Shown here: positions 1 to 9,318 of the stretch, piece after piece
Layout: every line of letters starts with the position of its first letter
How positions within the stretch are numbered: position 1 is the first letter of the stretch
DNA from: Mucilaginibacter sp. OK283
Lineage (GTDB): Bacteria; Bacteroidota; Bacteroidia; Sphingobacteriales; Sphingobacteriaceae
Length of the DNA: 64,000 nt
Assembly: GCF_900110415.1 (NCBI RefSeq)
Contig: NZ_FODR01000012.1
Span: forward strand, 1 to 64,000
Direction: 5' to 3'
Program-made: the position numbers and the translations under genes
The notes under the pieces: model-generated
Databases searched by the model: none
Told to the model about the DNA's origin: nothing
Seen by the model: only the letters and a program-made list of their open reading frames with translations

Positions 1-202
1 TGGTTCTCCAAAACCAGAAATGACAAAAGTTCACCCTGCCTTTTTTATAACTTATCCACAAACTTTTTAGTTTTTAACCCCCCCCTGCACCCCCCATTCC
101 AATAATAACAATCAGTGTCTAATTGCTTTCTTAAGACCAAAGGAAATGACAACAGGGCGTAACTTGCCCTATGGCAACAAATCGCCCGTCATCCAAACCC
201 TA

Positions 203-234
203 TTTCATTTTAACAGGGATATGATTTAAATTTG
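203..234 (+). promoter_or_regulatory. Predicted promoter of ahcY
   Basis: A TTTC at 203-206, 20 bases, then TAAATTTG at 227-234 matches the Bacteroidota consensus (TTTG, 19-21 bases, TAnnTTTG) with one mismatch in the upstream box. Transcription should start near 240, about 15 bases before the ATG at 256. The in-frame TTG at 232 lies inside the -7 box and is therefore an unlikely start codon. Confidence 0.6.
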
Positions 235-255
235 CTGCACAAAATTGAAAACGAT

Positions 256-1572
256 ATGTCATCAGTAGAAACTGCTTTTGTTAAATACAAGGTAAAAGAC
301 CTTTCACTGGCCGAATGGGGCCGCAAGGAGATTGAACTGGCCGAGGCCGAAATGCCGGGTCTGATGGCTTTGCGCCAGGAGTACGGTCCAAGCCAGCCGT
401 TAAAAGGTGCCCGTATTGCCGGCTGCCTGCACATGACCATCCAAACCGCTGTTTTAATTGAAACTTTAATTGCACTTGGCGCCGAAGTTACCTGGTCGTC
501 ATGTAATATATTCTCAACCCAGGATCATGCCGCTGCTGCTATTGCTGCTGCCGGTATTTCTGTTTACGCCTGGAAAGGTATGAACGCCGAAGAGTTCGAC
601 TGGTGTATTGAGCAAACCCTTTGGTTTGGCGAAGACCGCAAACCATTAAACATGATATTAGACGACGGCGGCGATTTAACCAACATGGTGTTAGATCGTT
701 TCCCTGAACTGATTGCTGATATTAAAGGTTTATCTGAAGAAACTACTACAGGTGTACACCGTTTATATGAGCGTATGAAAGCCGGTACATTACCAATGCC
801 TGCAATTAACGTTAATGACTCGGTTACCAAATCGAAATTTGATAACAAATACGGTTGCCGCGAATCGCTGGTTGATGCCATCCGCCGCGCAACTGATGTA
901 ATGATGGCCGGTAAAGTAGCCGTTGTTTGCGGTTATGGTGACGTAGGTAAAGGTTCTGCAGATTCATTGCGTAACTCTGGTGTGCGTGTTATCGTTACCG
1001 AAATTGACCCTATCTGCGCATTACAGGCAGCTATGGAAGGTTTCGAAGTTAAAAAATTAGGTACTGCTATTAAGGAAGCTGATATTGTAGTTACTGCAAC
1101 TGGTAACAAAAACATCGTTCGTGAAGAGCACTTCCGCGCTTTGAAAGATAAGGCAATTGTTTGTAACATCGGTCACTTTGATAACGAGATTGACATGGCC
1201 TGGTTAAACGGCGCTTATGGCAATACCAAAATCGAGATTAAACCACAGGTTGATAAATACACTATTGATGGCAGCGACGTTATCGTTTTAGCAGAAGGTC
1301 GTTTGGTTAACTTAGGTTGCGCAACAGGCCACCCAAGCTTTGTAATGAGTAACTCGTTCACCAACCAAACTTTGGCTCAGTTAGAGCTTTGGACTAACGG
1401 AGCTGCTTACAAAAACGAAGTGTACACCTTACCAAAACACCTTGACGAAAAAGTTGCCCGCTTACACCTTGCCAAAATTGGCGTTGAGCTGGAAGTATTA
1501 GACCAGGATCAGGCCGAATATATTGGCGTAACTGTTGATGGTCCGTTTAAACCGGAGTACTATCGTTACTAA
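256..1572 (+). CDS. ahcY: S-adenosylhomocysteine hydrolase
   Basis: Adenosylhomocysteinase, a cytosolic NAD-dependent enzyme that reversibly splits S-adenosylhomocysteine into adenosine and homocysteine, removing the product that inhibits methyltransferases. The 438-residue protein shows the family segments HMTIQTAV and SNSFTNQTLAQ, the Rossmann NAD site VCGYGDVGKG in the middle, and the terminal KPEYYRY, whose Lys and Tyr reach into the neighbouring subunit's NAD pocket in known structures. The ATG at 256 is preferred over the upstream TTG because the TTG sits in the promoter. The gene stands alone, with its own promoter and a hairpin terminator. Length and motifs are typical, and I see nothing odd. 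Confidence 0.98.
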   Translation: MSSVETAFVKYKVKDLSLAEWGRKEIELAEAEMPGLMALRQEYGPSQPLKGARIAGCLHMTIQTAVLIETLIALGAEVTWSSCNIFSTQDHAAAAIAAAGISVYAWKGMNAEEFDWCIEQTLWFGEDRKPLNMILDDGGDLTNMVLDRFPELIADIKGLSEETTTGVHRLYERMKAGTLPMPAINVNDSVTKSKFDNKYGCRESLVDAIRRATDVMMAGKVAVVCGYGDVGKGSADSLRNSGVRVIVTEIDPICALQAAMEGFEVKKLGTAIKEADIVVTATGNKNIVREEHFRALKDKAIVCNIGHFDNEIDMAWLNGAYGNTKIEIKPQVDKYTIDGSDVIVLAEGRLVNLGCATGHPSFVMSNSFTNQTLAQLELWTNGAAYKNEVYTLPKHLDEKVARLHLAKIGVELEVLDQDQAEYIGVTVDGPFKPEYYRY

Positions 1573-1577
1573 TTTTA

Positions 1578-1599
1578 GGTAAAAGGATAAAGGCGAAAG
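1578..1599 (+). repeat. Intergenic repeat, family F2 (single copy)
   Basis: A 22-bp word beginning GGTAAAAGGATAAAGGC lies six bases after the ahcY stop codon. It matches, with one difference, the word at 33466-33487, whose inverted partner is at 33574-33595. I see no inverted partner nearby here. Confidence 0.55.
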
Positions 1600-1624
1600 C
1601 TGAAAGGTTTTTGTGTGGATATAT

Positions 1625-1656
1625 AAAAGGCATGGTTTTAGGACTGTGCCTTTTTT
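1625..1656 (+). terminator. Terminator of ahcY
   Basis: AAAAGGCA (1625-1632) pairs with TGCCTTTT (1647-1654) across a 14-base loop and continues into a T run. This is a standard intrinsic terminator about 50 bases after the ahcY stop codon. It lies between convergent genes and may serve both. Confidence 0.75.
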
Positions 1657-1674
1657 GTTTAAGTGTTCCCAAAA

Positions 1675-2559
1675 TCAATCTTTATAATAGGCTATCCGGC
1701 GTTTCACCGTTTTAACTACTTTGCCTTTATAAAGGATATCCCATAATAACCAATTACCATGTTTGTCGTAGCGGCTATACCTGCTTAGTGTTTGGGTTAC
1801 TTTGCTGTCGGGCGTAAGATCCCCGTGGGCTACAAAACCACCTACATAGGTGGCGTCTGTGACTGACGAGTCTTTTTGTATGATTACGTTGTCGTGGTCA
1901 TCATAGGTATAAGAAATTTTGAGGGTCAACGTATTTTGGGGATCGTATGTTTCCTCGATGATTTTGCGGCCAAGGGCATCCATTTTGTATTTTATTGTCT
2001 CTGTCGGTTTACCATCCTCTCCATACTGCAAAGATTCAATAACATGCCCTTGTTTGTCATAGTGGTCAGCATGTCGTAGGATGCGGGCTCCTTGCATATT
2101 TATATAAAAGGCCTGGAACAAGCCTTGTTTGTTATAAACTGTAACTCCGGAATAATTATACTCCTCTAACTGCCCTTGCTTATTTGTTTTGTATATCGAA
2201 CTGTCTAATAACTCCCCGCGAATGTTTTTTTTTGTCAATTGCCGCCCTTCTCTGTCGTAACTACAAATTAAACCGAACCTTGGTTGTTTAACTTTAACAG
2301 AATCAACATAAAGGGAACTTTCTATTTTGCCATCCATCCTGTATTTGCGCGTTTCATAGTATTGCCATCCGCTAATGATATTAATGCCAGTTTGCTGCGA
2401 CGGATAGTAGTAGCTAATACATGATTTTACTTTTCCCTTAAGGTTAGCTGCTTTTACATCATTTTGATATTTAAGGCCCTCAATATTTTCAAAACCTACC
2501 AGGGCGTAAAGTACAATGAAAATAAAAACTATAAAAAATCGGGGTGTTAACTTTTTCAT
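1675..2559 (-). CDS. Exported YD-repeat-like protein of unknown function
   Basis: I do not recognise a named family. The N-terminus (MKKLTPRFF followed by a long hydrophobic stretch) is a signal peptide or anchor. The ATG at 2559 gives a more ordinary signal than the one five codons upstream at 2574. The rest consists of loosely repeated beta units rich in YD, DxxG and KQG motifs (YDREGRQL, NKQGQLEEYNY, YDKQGHVIE, MDALGRKII, YDDHDNVI, YDKHGNWL). This pattern resembles the YD/RHS-like repeats and MORN-like antigens common in Bacteroidota surface proteins. At 294 residues it is far shorter than Rhs toxins, with no toxin tail or RHS core motif. It converges on ahcY. Its role could be in the periplasm or on the surface. 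Confidence 0.75.
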   Translation of the reverse strand: MKKLTPRFFIVFIFIVLYALVGFENIEGLKYQNDVKAANLKGKVKSCISYYYPSQQTGINIISGWQYYETRKYRMDGKIESSLYVDSVKVKQPRFGLICSYDREGRQLTKKNIRGELLDSSIYKTNKQGQLEEYNYSGVTVYNKQGLFQAFYINMQGARILRHADHYDKQGHVIESLQYGEDGKPTETIKYKMDALGRKIIEETYDPQNTLTLKISYTYDDHDNVIIQKDSSVTDATYVGGFVAHGDLTPDSKVTQTLSRYSRYDKHGNWLLWDILYKGKVVKTVKRRIAYYKD

Positions 2560-2673
2560 ATAAAGTTTTGGCACAACAAGATATGAAATTTAACACAAGT
2601 ATGTGAACATTGTCGACAAGGGAACGCAGTTACCAAAAGTAAATAAGGAGTAAGCTAACTGCCGTACATTAAA

Positions 2674-2704
2674 TTTCCATCCTAAAACTTATATGCTAAT
2701 TTTG
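2674..2704 (+). promoter_or_regulatory. Predicted promoter of the glycosidase gene
   Basis: TTTC (2674-2677), 19 bases, TAATTTTG (2697-2704). The -7 box is a full match and the -33 box has one mismatch. The predicted leader is about 30 bases. The region is divergent from the YD-repeat gene. Confidence 0.55.
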
Positions 2705-2738
2705 ATGACAGAACACATTTCACATCAACCCAGGTACC

Positions 2739-5216
2739 ATGCCATTCAAAAAAAGCTACTTCAATTTAATTTATCTCGTCTTTGCTTTTTGGTCAACGGC
2801 CGCATTAGCAGCCGAAATTAAAATCAGCAATCCCAAAATGACCATGGTGCTTAATTATAGCGGTAAGGCAAGTATTACTTCGCTGGTGGTTAATGGGCAA
2901 AAAGTAATAAGCAGTGCCGATGGGGTGTTTACATCGGTGAACATTAATGGCATTACGTATTCGTCGCTGCATTTAAAGAAAACGCCGGTATTATTAAAAA
3001 CAGGCAATGTTTATAAGCTCAGCAACATAAGCTATGGCAATAAAAGCTTCACCATAACCGAAAACTGGATTTTTACCATCAACGATAAAGCCATCAGGTG
3101 GACAATTGAACGGAGCTCAAACAAGCCATTGCGGGTGGATGAATCTGCTGCGCCTGTATTTAATTTTGATAACATAAATACATGGGAAGGCGCTTACCAG
3201 GGTTATGGCGGGCTGGCCTGGTTTTACCTTTTTAACGAAAAACTGTGTACCTACGGCGTGCACACCCGGTCGTCTGATTTTTGGAACAGTAAAACCGGTA
3301 ACGGTTTAAATATAACCGTGGCTGCCCCGGGCAAAAACGTGGCTATGAAATATAGCCGTACTGCCGATGATAAACTTGCTTACACCATAAGTGTAAGCAA
3401 TAATGAAATGGCATTAAAGCGGGATAGTGACACCCAAAGGCGCAGGTTTTTAAGAGGGCGTACCGATGTTTGGGCGCCATTTAATCTTGCGGCCGGGCCG
3501 GGCAGCCAAAGTATTACCCTTAGCTATTTTAATTTTGATGAAAAGTATGGCAGGGGCAAATTTAGTGGTGTTGATGGCGCTAAAGTTGGCGCGGTGCTTA
3601 ACACCATTGCCCGCATAGGGGTAATTGATTCGCTGCATTTTGGCGGTAATAGTTGGGCTACACCTTATGGTCCGATTTGCCTGCATGAGCAATATATAGC
3701 GCAGCTTGGCCTTGCGATAAATGACGCTAAATATTTAAAGGGCGATGAAACCTGCCTTGATTATTACCGCGATCACGCCATAAAACCCGATGGCCGGGTA
3801 TACCCGCGTTGGGCTTACACCAATGAGGATGCCATGCCTAGTCAATTTAACAGCGACGGTTTTTACGAGGCACAATGGGGCGTCCTGATGGATTCGAACC
3901 CCGACCTGGTGATAAATGTTGCCGACCTGTATGATATGACGGGTGATAAAATCTGGGTTAAGCAACACCAACTGTCGTGCGAGAAAGCCTTAGATTGGAT
4001 ACTGAAACGCGACAGCAATAACAATGGGCTGGTTGAAATGATGACCGATAACCATACCCAAAAGCGCAGCAGCGATTGGATTGATATTGTTTGGGCGTCG
4101 TACGAAAATGCTTTTGTAAACGCGAAGCTTTACCACGCGCTGGTAAAATGGGCCGATATTGAGCAGCAATTAAATAACGATGCCAAGGCAACTTACTATA
4201 AAAACTTTGCTGCTAAACTAAAGGAAAGCTTTAACAAGCCGACTGCCGACGGCGGTTTTTGGGACCAGGAAAAAAGCTGTTATGCTTATTGGATTGATAA
4301 GGACAAAAGCGTGCATGGCCGCAACATGGTAACACCGGTAAACTTTATGGCCATTGCCTATGATATTTGCAATAACGATGCCCGCAAGCAAACGATACTG
4401 GATAACATTGAAATGCAAATGCAGCAGGAAAAGCTTTTCTTTTGGCCCTTGTGTATGACAACATATTTGCCGGGCGAAGCTAAGGAATACCAATACCCTT
4501 TTCCATCCTATGAAAATGGCGACTTGTTTTTATCGTGGGGGGCTATCGCGGTAAAAGCCTATGCCGAATATAAACCAGCCCTTGCCCTTAAATATGTGCG
4601 CAATGTGCTGGAGCAATATGGTAAAGATGGTTTGGCTTTTCAGCGTTATGGCAGGATAAAACAAGATGGCCTTGGCGACGATATCCTATCGGGCAATAGC
4701 CTGGCTATAGTGGGCTTGTACCAGGCCATTTATGGTATCAATCCTTTGTATAATCGTTTTTACCTCAACCCGCATATCACGCCCGAACTTGCGGGCACCG
4801 TGTTGAATTACAGGTACAGGGATAAAAAGCTAACTATCAACCTCGATAATGATAACTATGCCGTTGCCGACGGAAAATTTAAAGTAAACGCGAAACAGAG
4901 CTTCGGTTTTAATAGCACCAAGGGGCAGTTGTCGTACTTTAATGGCGGCAGCCCGGCTGTTGCTTTGAATGCTGCTTCGGCAGGTAATTTAACCATCAAT
5001 ATAAAAAACTGGGATGGCGATAAAATGGAATGGCATCAGCAGGCCGCCAAACCGGTTACCTATGTTTTACATCAATTAAACCCGAATACGGATTATAGCT
5101 TTGCCGTTAACGGGAAACAGGCCGAAGTTTTAAAAAGTGATTTAAACGGCGAATTGAAGATAGCCTATAAATTCGGTGCGGCTAATGAAGATATGATGCT
5201 TAGTAAATTGAATTAA
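2739..5216 (+). CDS. Secreted six-hairpin (alpha/alpha)6 glycosidase family protein
   Basis: An 825-residue exported protein with a cleavable signal peptide (hydrophobic 8-24, ending ALAA). Residues about 25-280 look like an N-terminal beta-sandwich. Residues about 290-690 contain the alternating helix-pair pattern of (alpha/alpha)6 glycoside hydrolases, including EAQWGVLMDSNPDLV, RDSNNNGLVE, SSDWIDIVWASYENA and YPFPSYENGDLFLSWGA. A C-terminal beta domain follows. The layout is like that of alpha-L-rhamnosidases, GH63/GH37-type glucosidases and related clan members. I cannot fix the GH family or substrate. Acidic residues in SSDWID and the conserved E/D of RDSNNNGLVE are catalytic candidates. 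No SusC/SusD pair is adjacent. It ends at a bidirectional terminator. Confidence 0.7.
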   Translation: MPFKKSYFNLIYLVFAFWSTAALAAEIKISNPKMTMVLNYSGKASITSLVVNGQKVISSADGVFTSVNINGITYSSLHLKKTPVLLKTGNVYKLSNISYGNKSFTITENWIFTINDKAIRWTIERSSNKPLRVDESAAPVFNFDNINTWEGAYQGYGGLAWFYLFNEKLCTYGVHTRSSDFWNSKTGNGLNITVAAPGKNVAMKYSRTADDKLAYTISVSNNEMALKRDSDTQRRRFLRGRTDVWAPFNLAAGPGSQSITLSYFNFDEKYGRGKFSGVDGAKVGAVLNTIARIGVIDSLHFGGNSWATPYGPICLHEQYIAQLGLAINDAKYLKGDETCLDYYRDHAIKPDGRVYPRWAYTNEDAMPSQFNSDGFYEAQWGVLMDSNPDLVINVADLYDMTGDKIWVKQHQLSCEKALDWILKRDSNNNGLVEMMTDNHTQKRSSDWIDIVWASYENAFVNAKLYHALVKWADIEQQLNNDAKATYYKNFAAKLKESFNKPTADGGFWDQEKSCYAYWIDKDKSVHGRNMVTPVNFMAIAYDICNNDARKQTILDNIEMQMQQEKLFFWPLCMTTYLPGEAKEYQYPFPSYENGDLFLSWGAIAVKAYAEYKPALALKYVRNVLEQYGKDGLAFQRYGRIKQDGLGDDILSGNSLAIVGLYQAIYGINPLYNRFYLNPHITPELAGTVLNYRYRDKKLTINLDNDNYAVADGKFKVNAKQSFGFNSTKGQLSYFNGGSPAVALNAASAGNLTINIKNWDGDKMEWHQQAAKPVTYVLHQLNPNTDYSFAVNGKQAEVLKSDLNGELKIAYKFGAANEDMMLSKLN

Positions 5217-5233
5217 GAAGACATCTTTAACGC

Positions 5234-5267
5234 AAAAAAGCAGCGGAATTTCTCCCGCTGCTTTTTT
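5234..5267. terminator. Bidirectional terminator
   Basis: A perfect 13-bp stem, AAAAAAGCAGCGG with CCGCTGCTTTTTT, and an 8-base loop. A and T tracts on both sides let it stop both the glycosidase (+) and the OmpA gene (-), whose stop codons flank it. Confidence 0.9.
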
Positions 5268-5285
5268 CATTTATATCGTTTATTG

Positions 5286-7226
5286 TTATTTAACGGGGAT
5301 AATATCTATAATAACAGTTCGGTTGTAAAACCGCTCTTCAACTAAATTATTTTCAAAGGGTGCGTTGCCTGCATCTTCGCCAAATCCTATAGTTTCGAAT
5401 TTAACATTGGTTTTGCCGGCTTTGGTTAATGCTTGCTCCAATGTGTGCTGCACATCCATAGCGCGGGCTTTGGATAATTTCATGTTGTGATCTTCTTCGC
5501 CTATGTTATCAGTATGGCCATGAATAATAACTGTCGATCCATCAGTAATTGAAGCGGATACTACATCGGTTAAAAACTTGTCATAGGATACAATGGCGTT
5601 TGATCTGTCAAAATCATATAGGATGCTATAGCGCAAGCCTTTGGTTGGTGTTTCGTCCTGGCGTATCAAATGCACAGTGCTTTCTTTCTTTACAGGAATA
5701 CCGGCACGGGTTTCGCCTGTCATTACAATTTTGTAATCGCCCGAAGGGTTGCTGCCTAAGATAGTTGTACCCGGAATGCTGGCCTGGTCATCAATAAATG
5801 GTCCGAAGTGCTGAACGGTACCTTTATCATCTGTAACATCTACAGACCATGATTTAAGCAACAGTTTGGCGCTATCGATATTTAAAATCACCTGGCTATC
5901 AAGTGGATTGGCTTGTGTAGCATTTATTTGAACTGGCTTCATCATGTCGCCGCCCACCTCGGTCAATAATTCGGGCGAGGTGCTGGTAATATCAACACGG
6001 CGGTCGCCTGCACGCAGCAATACCAATTCTTTAGTGCCACCCGGTTGTTCCGACGGGATAAGCGGCCTGTTACGGCCGGCAATGGTTATTCTTGATGCAT
6101 CAACTGCAAATTGGGTAACCAGGTATTGTTTTACAGCTTGTGCCAGTTCTTTACCATCTGCAGGGCCTTTAGCCGATGCACCGGTTAGCACAATTACAGC
6201 GCCTGGGTTTGCCCTTAACCTATCGCCCAAAATATTCAGGATATTGTGATAAACATTCAGCTGCCTTGCAGACCGGCCGGCCGTGTTATCGGCCTGCTCA
6301 TTTTGCAGTTGCTGTTCTTTGAAAGTAATTGCCTGATCTGTTGACAACGTAATATATCTGGCAGGGATCTGGGCCGATCCTTCATCAAAAAACACCGAAT
6401 TACGCAAAGGCAGCGTTTCGCTCACCTGGCGTTTTAAAGGTACTGCTGTTGGTGCGGTTACCGTAAAAACAAATACATGCATAGGTGCCGGTACGCTGGT
6501 TACCGTTTTAGGTGCAATTTTTGAAGCTTTACCAAATTTAAGCGCTATCCCGGCGCGTAGCGTGGTAACCGACCAGCTTTCGATACTGCGCGGCTCCTGT
6601 CCAAAGTATGGATGAAAAGAGACAAATGGCGAGATGCTCACCTTAGTAGTACTACTTGCCGGCGAAACCATAATATCATAACCGGCGCCAACCTGGCCCG
6701 AGATGAGGGTTTTGTGCATGGCGCTTAACTGGCCATTTGTATTTGGTTGCCTAAGCTGGGTGTACTCAAAATCTTTACTGATGTTAAAAGCAATCCTTGG
6801 GCCGGCAAAAAAGTATAAACCGGTTGAAGGCACCGTTAAACGCAGGCTTGGTTCAACAGCAATATAGCTGGTGTTGGTTTCTAAAGTAGCGGGGCAATTA
6901 CAGGGGGCAATTACATCTTTAAATTTGCCACCGCGGCCATCGTAAGCTACGTTAAGCATTACACCTAACACACTTGCCGGGCGGTATTCCATCAAAATAG
7001 ACCCATAAGGGCGTACATCATGGCCCTTATGAAAAGCGGTAGGCGCTATTAATGAATTGTTTAACCGTTGGGTGGTGCCATCGTAAAAGTTAAAATTTGC
7101 GGCGCCGGATACACCAAACCACCATGTTGGTACAGTAGTAGTTTGCGCTTTAACCGTTATGCCGGCCATAGCAACCATCAAACAGCAGATGATGCTTGTT
7201 TTAATTATTTTATTGATTGTTAACAT
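5286..7226 (-). CDS. Outer-membrane protein with N-terminal barrel and two OmpA-like domains
   Basis: A 646-residue envelope protein. Its signal peptide is followed by a region (about 30-235) with the alternating pattern of an outer-membrane beta-barrel. A first, degenerate OmpA-like domain (about 275-425: SVFFDEGSAQIP, then RANPGAVIVLTG and ASRITIAGRNRP) precedes a beta-rich linker. A canonical C-terminal OmpA domain (about 530-646: YDFDRSN, HGHTDNIGEEDHN, LSKARA) has the Asp and Arg positions that bind peptidoglycan diaminopimelate in the family. It is the downstream gene of a pair with the DUF3494 lipoprotein, 83 bases away with a hairpin between them. A likely role is to anchor the outer membrane or its partner to the wall. 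The doubled OmpA fold is the unusual part. Confidence 0.85.
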   Translation of the reverse strand: MLTINKIIKTSIICCLMVAMAGITVKAQTTTVPTWWFGVSGAANFNFYDGTTQRLNNSLIAPTAFHKGHDVRPYGSILMEYRPASVLGVMLNVAYDGRGGKFKDVIAPCNCPATLETNTSYIAVEPSLRLTVPSTGLYFFAGPRIAFNISKDFEYTQLRQPNTNGQLSAMHKTLISGQVGAGYDIMVSPASSTTKVSISPFVSFHPYFGQEPRSIESWSVTTLRAGIALKFGKASKIAPKTVTSVPAPMHVFVFTVTAPTAVPLKRQVSETLPLRNSVFFDEGSAQIPARYITLSTDQAITFKEQQLQNEQADNTAGRSARQLNVYHNILNILGDRLRANPGAVIVLTGASAKGPADGKELAQAVKQYLVTQFAVDASRITIAGRNRPLIPSEQPGGTKELVLLRAGDRRVDITSTSPELLTEVGGDMMKPVQINATQANPLDSQVILNIDSAKLLLKSWSVDVTDDKGTVQHFGPFIDDQASIPGTTILGSNPSGDYKIVMTGETRAGIPVKKESTVHLIRQDETPTKGLRYSILYDFDRSNAIVSYDKFLTDVVSASITDGSTVIIHGHTDNIGEEDHNMKLSKARAMDVQHTLEQALTKAGKTNVKFETIGFGEDAGNAPFENNLVEERFYNRTVIIDIIPVK

Positions 7227-7258
7227 GAGATGTTTCTTTAAATATTTTGTTGACAGAT

Positions 7259-7291
7259 AGTATTCAATCCCCCAAATAGGGATTGAATACT
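7259..7291 (-). terminator. Intercistronic hairpin between the DUF3494 and OmpA genes
   Basis: AGTATTCAATCCC (7259-7271) and GGGATTGAATACT (7279-7291) form a perfect 13-bp stem with a 7-base loop. There is no T run on the minus strand, so an attenuator, RNA-processing site or mRNA-stabilising element is as likely as a terminator. Confidence 0.6.
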
Positions 7292-7309
7292 GTTGATACC
7301 GATGTTGGC

Positions 7310-9193
7310 TTATTGTGGTACGTTAACAGTGGTATTTACCATAGTAACCGAAGCTACCAGGGATATGGCCCTGCCATTTAATACCGTTTGTACCGCGTTA
7401 CCGGCTGTTGAAAAGGTGATGCCTGCACTGGATATGATAGTACCCGTCATGATGCCGCCACCCGCGCCGTTGATTACAGCCGAACTGCCTACGTACCAGT
7501 AAACGTTTTTAGCAAGGCCGCCATTTTTCATAATAACACTCCTGGCGCCTGCCGGGCCTGCTGTACCTACCGTAAGGCCGGCAGCTGTCTGGAATATCCA
7601 AACCGCGTTCGGATCGCCTTTGGCATCCAGCGTAAGGTCGCCATTGGTTACTTTGAATGTGCCGCTTGCAGCTTTATATACGCCGGGGGCTAAAGTTAAG
7701 CCACCTAATTCGCCTGCGCCCGGATCGATACCACCTGGTTTCGAGGCTGGGGATATACTGTTGTAAGCTATGGTGGCATCAAGCAACCCTTGTGTAGCAA
7801 CCGCAAAAGAGGTAGCAGTACCAGGGGCTGGCGGTGCTGTAAATATACCGCCCTTAACATTGCCCTTGTTTAGTGGTGTTTCGGTATAAATATCGGCAGT
7901 TAAACCATCGTGGAAACCCGTAACCAGGGTTGATGCGGCCGTTGTGCCTATCGCTCCATTATTGATTACTGTGTTTAGGCCCTGGTTGGTTACGCCTGCA
8001 TTGCCGCCGAAAGCGCCAAATTTTGCAGCATCACCCAAAAGTGGGGATATAATGATTACGTTGAGCGTAAAGTTGGCCGTTACATGTTTGTTGGCACTCA
8101 TAACAATAGTTAACGGGTTATTGGTGCTTGTTGCATCGCCGCTCCACGAGGTAAAGGTATAGCCGGGGCTTGCTGTTGCCGTTGCGCTTGCTGATGAACC
8201 TGCTGCGTATGCACCTGATCCGGTTGTTGAGCCGCCTGCTGCCGGGCTTGATTTTAATACCAACGCAAATTGCGATGCCGGTATAGCTTTAAAGTTGGCC
8301 ACTAATTTACGGTTGGCTGCAAGTATAAACTGGTAGCTTGAACTTGTGGAGGCCACGTTGCCGTTATCTGTCCAGTTAACAAAGGTAAAGCCGTCATTGG
8401 GGTCGGCGGTTACGGTTACGGTGGTACCGGCGTTGTATGCACCAGATCCGCTGGTTGTACCGCCAATAGCCGGGCTCGAGGTAAGTACTACCGCAAATTG
8501 CGATGCAGGTATCAGTTTAAAGTTGGCAACCAATGCCCGGTTGCCCGCCATGGTAAACTGATAGCTGGAACTTGTTGAAACAATAACTCCATTATCAGTC
8601 CAGTTGGTAAATGTGTAGCCGGTATTGGGCGTTGCACTAACCGTTACGGCAGATGCTTGTGCAAATGTGCCTTCACCTTCGGTAACACCGCCAAGGGTAG
8701 GCGTTGCTGTTAGCATAATTTGCGGAATGGTAGTAAATGTCCAGGTATAATCGCTTACCATCGCGGTACGCAAAGTGTCGGTTACTGCTGCCTTTATAGT
8801 GCCCGTATAAATAGCGAAAGGCAGCAGGGGCTGGCTTGGGGTAAAAGTAAATACTGTGCCGTTGGTGGCGTTTGTTATGGTACCTGTAACAACAGTAGCG
8901 CCTTGTTTTATTATAAATGTTTTGTCGGTAATTGTTGACGGCGCCATGCTGGTGTTAAAGGTTATCGAGATGGCTTTGTTTAAAACAACGTCAACAGCTT
9001 TATCAGCCGGGTCGGTTGAAACCACCACCGGGCATTCGCCCTTGATTTCGCCTTTATAATTGTCCTTTTTGCACCCGGAGGTTAACATGATAATAAGTAA
9101 CACCAGCGACAAAATTGCGCCGAATGTTTTGGAATAATCGCCGCGCTGACGCATGCAGATTACTTCCATTGGCATAGTAAATGTTTTTTTCAT
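7310..9193 (-). CDS. DUF3494 (ice-binding-like) lipoprotein with Ig-like and InlB-type repeats
   Basis: A 627-residue lipoprotein (lipobox LTSGC, Cys41). In order: a Big_5-type Ig-like domain (about 54-156); three tandem beta-repeats of about 70 residues (159-227, 234-302, 309-376), each with GYTF..W and ending VANF or VTANF; and a C-terminal DUF3494 domain (about 382-625: LGDAAKFGAFGG, GLTLAPGVYKAASG, DPNAVWIFQ, NVYWYVGSSA). DUF3494 is the fold of bacterial and fungal ice-binding proteins, but many members in soil bacteria are adhesins with no shown ice activity. The start could also be the ATG at 9154, which gives a shorter, more standard lipoprotein signal. A -7 box, TAAGTTTG, lies at 9266-9259. 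It is followed by the OmpA gene and preceded by an AraC regulator on the same strand. Confidence 0.9.
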   Translation of the reverse strand: MKKTFTMPMEVICMRQRGDYSKTFGAILSLVLLIIMLTSGCKKDNYKGEIKGECPVVVSTDPADKAVDVVLNKAISITFNTSMAPSTITDKTFIIKQGATVVTGTITNATNGTVFTFTPSQPLLPFAIYTGTIKAAVTDTLRTAMVSDYTWTFTTIPQIMLTATPTLGGVTEGEGTFAQASAVTVSATPNTGYTFTNWTDNGVIVSTSSSYQFTMAGNRALVANFKLIPASQFAVVLTSSPAIGGTTSGSGAYNAGTTVTVTADPNDGFTFVNWTDNGNVASTSSSYQFILAANRKLVANFKAIPASQFALVLKSSPAAGGSTTGSGAYAAGSSASATATASPGYTFTSWSGDATSTNNPLTIVMSANKHVTANFTLNVIIISPLLGDAAKFGAFGGNAGVTNQGLNTVINNGAIGTTAASTLVTGFHDGLTADIYTETPLNKGNVKGGIFTAPPAPGTATSFAVATQGLLDATIAYNSISPASKPGGIDPGAGELGGLTLAPGVYKAASGTFKVTNGDLTLDAKGDPNAVWIFQTAAGLTVGTAGPAGARSVIMKNGGLAKNVYWYVGSSAVINGAGGGIMTGTIISSAGITFSTAGNAVQTVLNGRAISLVASVTMVNTTVNVPQ

Positions 9194-9318
9194 GAATATA
9201 TTATTGAAAGATAAATTGTAAGTCCCGGGGTCCTATTGGGTCAGATTGCAGGATGGTACAAACTTATGGCTACCTGGCGGCAGGCATGTTATACAACTTT
9301 TTGTATTAGTTATATAAT

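Noticed and set aside
52..60. TTATCCACA, a perfect DnaA-box consensus near the left edge
   Set aside because: Only one exact copy (a one-mismatch relative lies at 1613). There is no cluster, no AT-rich unwinding region and no dnaA/dnaN or rpmH nearby, so it is not evidence of an origin.
1675..2559. Rhs polymorphic toxin
   Set aside because: Too short, no RHS core motif, no variable toxin tail and no immunity gene next to it.
3885..3905. A T-arm-like GGTTCGAATCC on the minus strand
   Set aside because: It lies in the coding sequence of the glycosidase (MDSNPDLV), and no acceptor or anticodon stem can be built around it.
2739..5216. Assignment of the six-hairpin glycosidase to a named GH family
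   Set aside because: The fold pattern is clear, but I could not match catalytic motifs to one family without alignment, so no family number is given.
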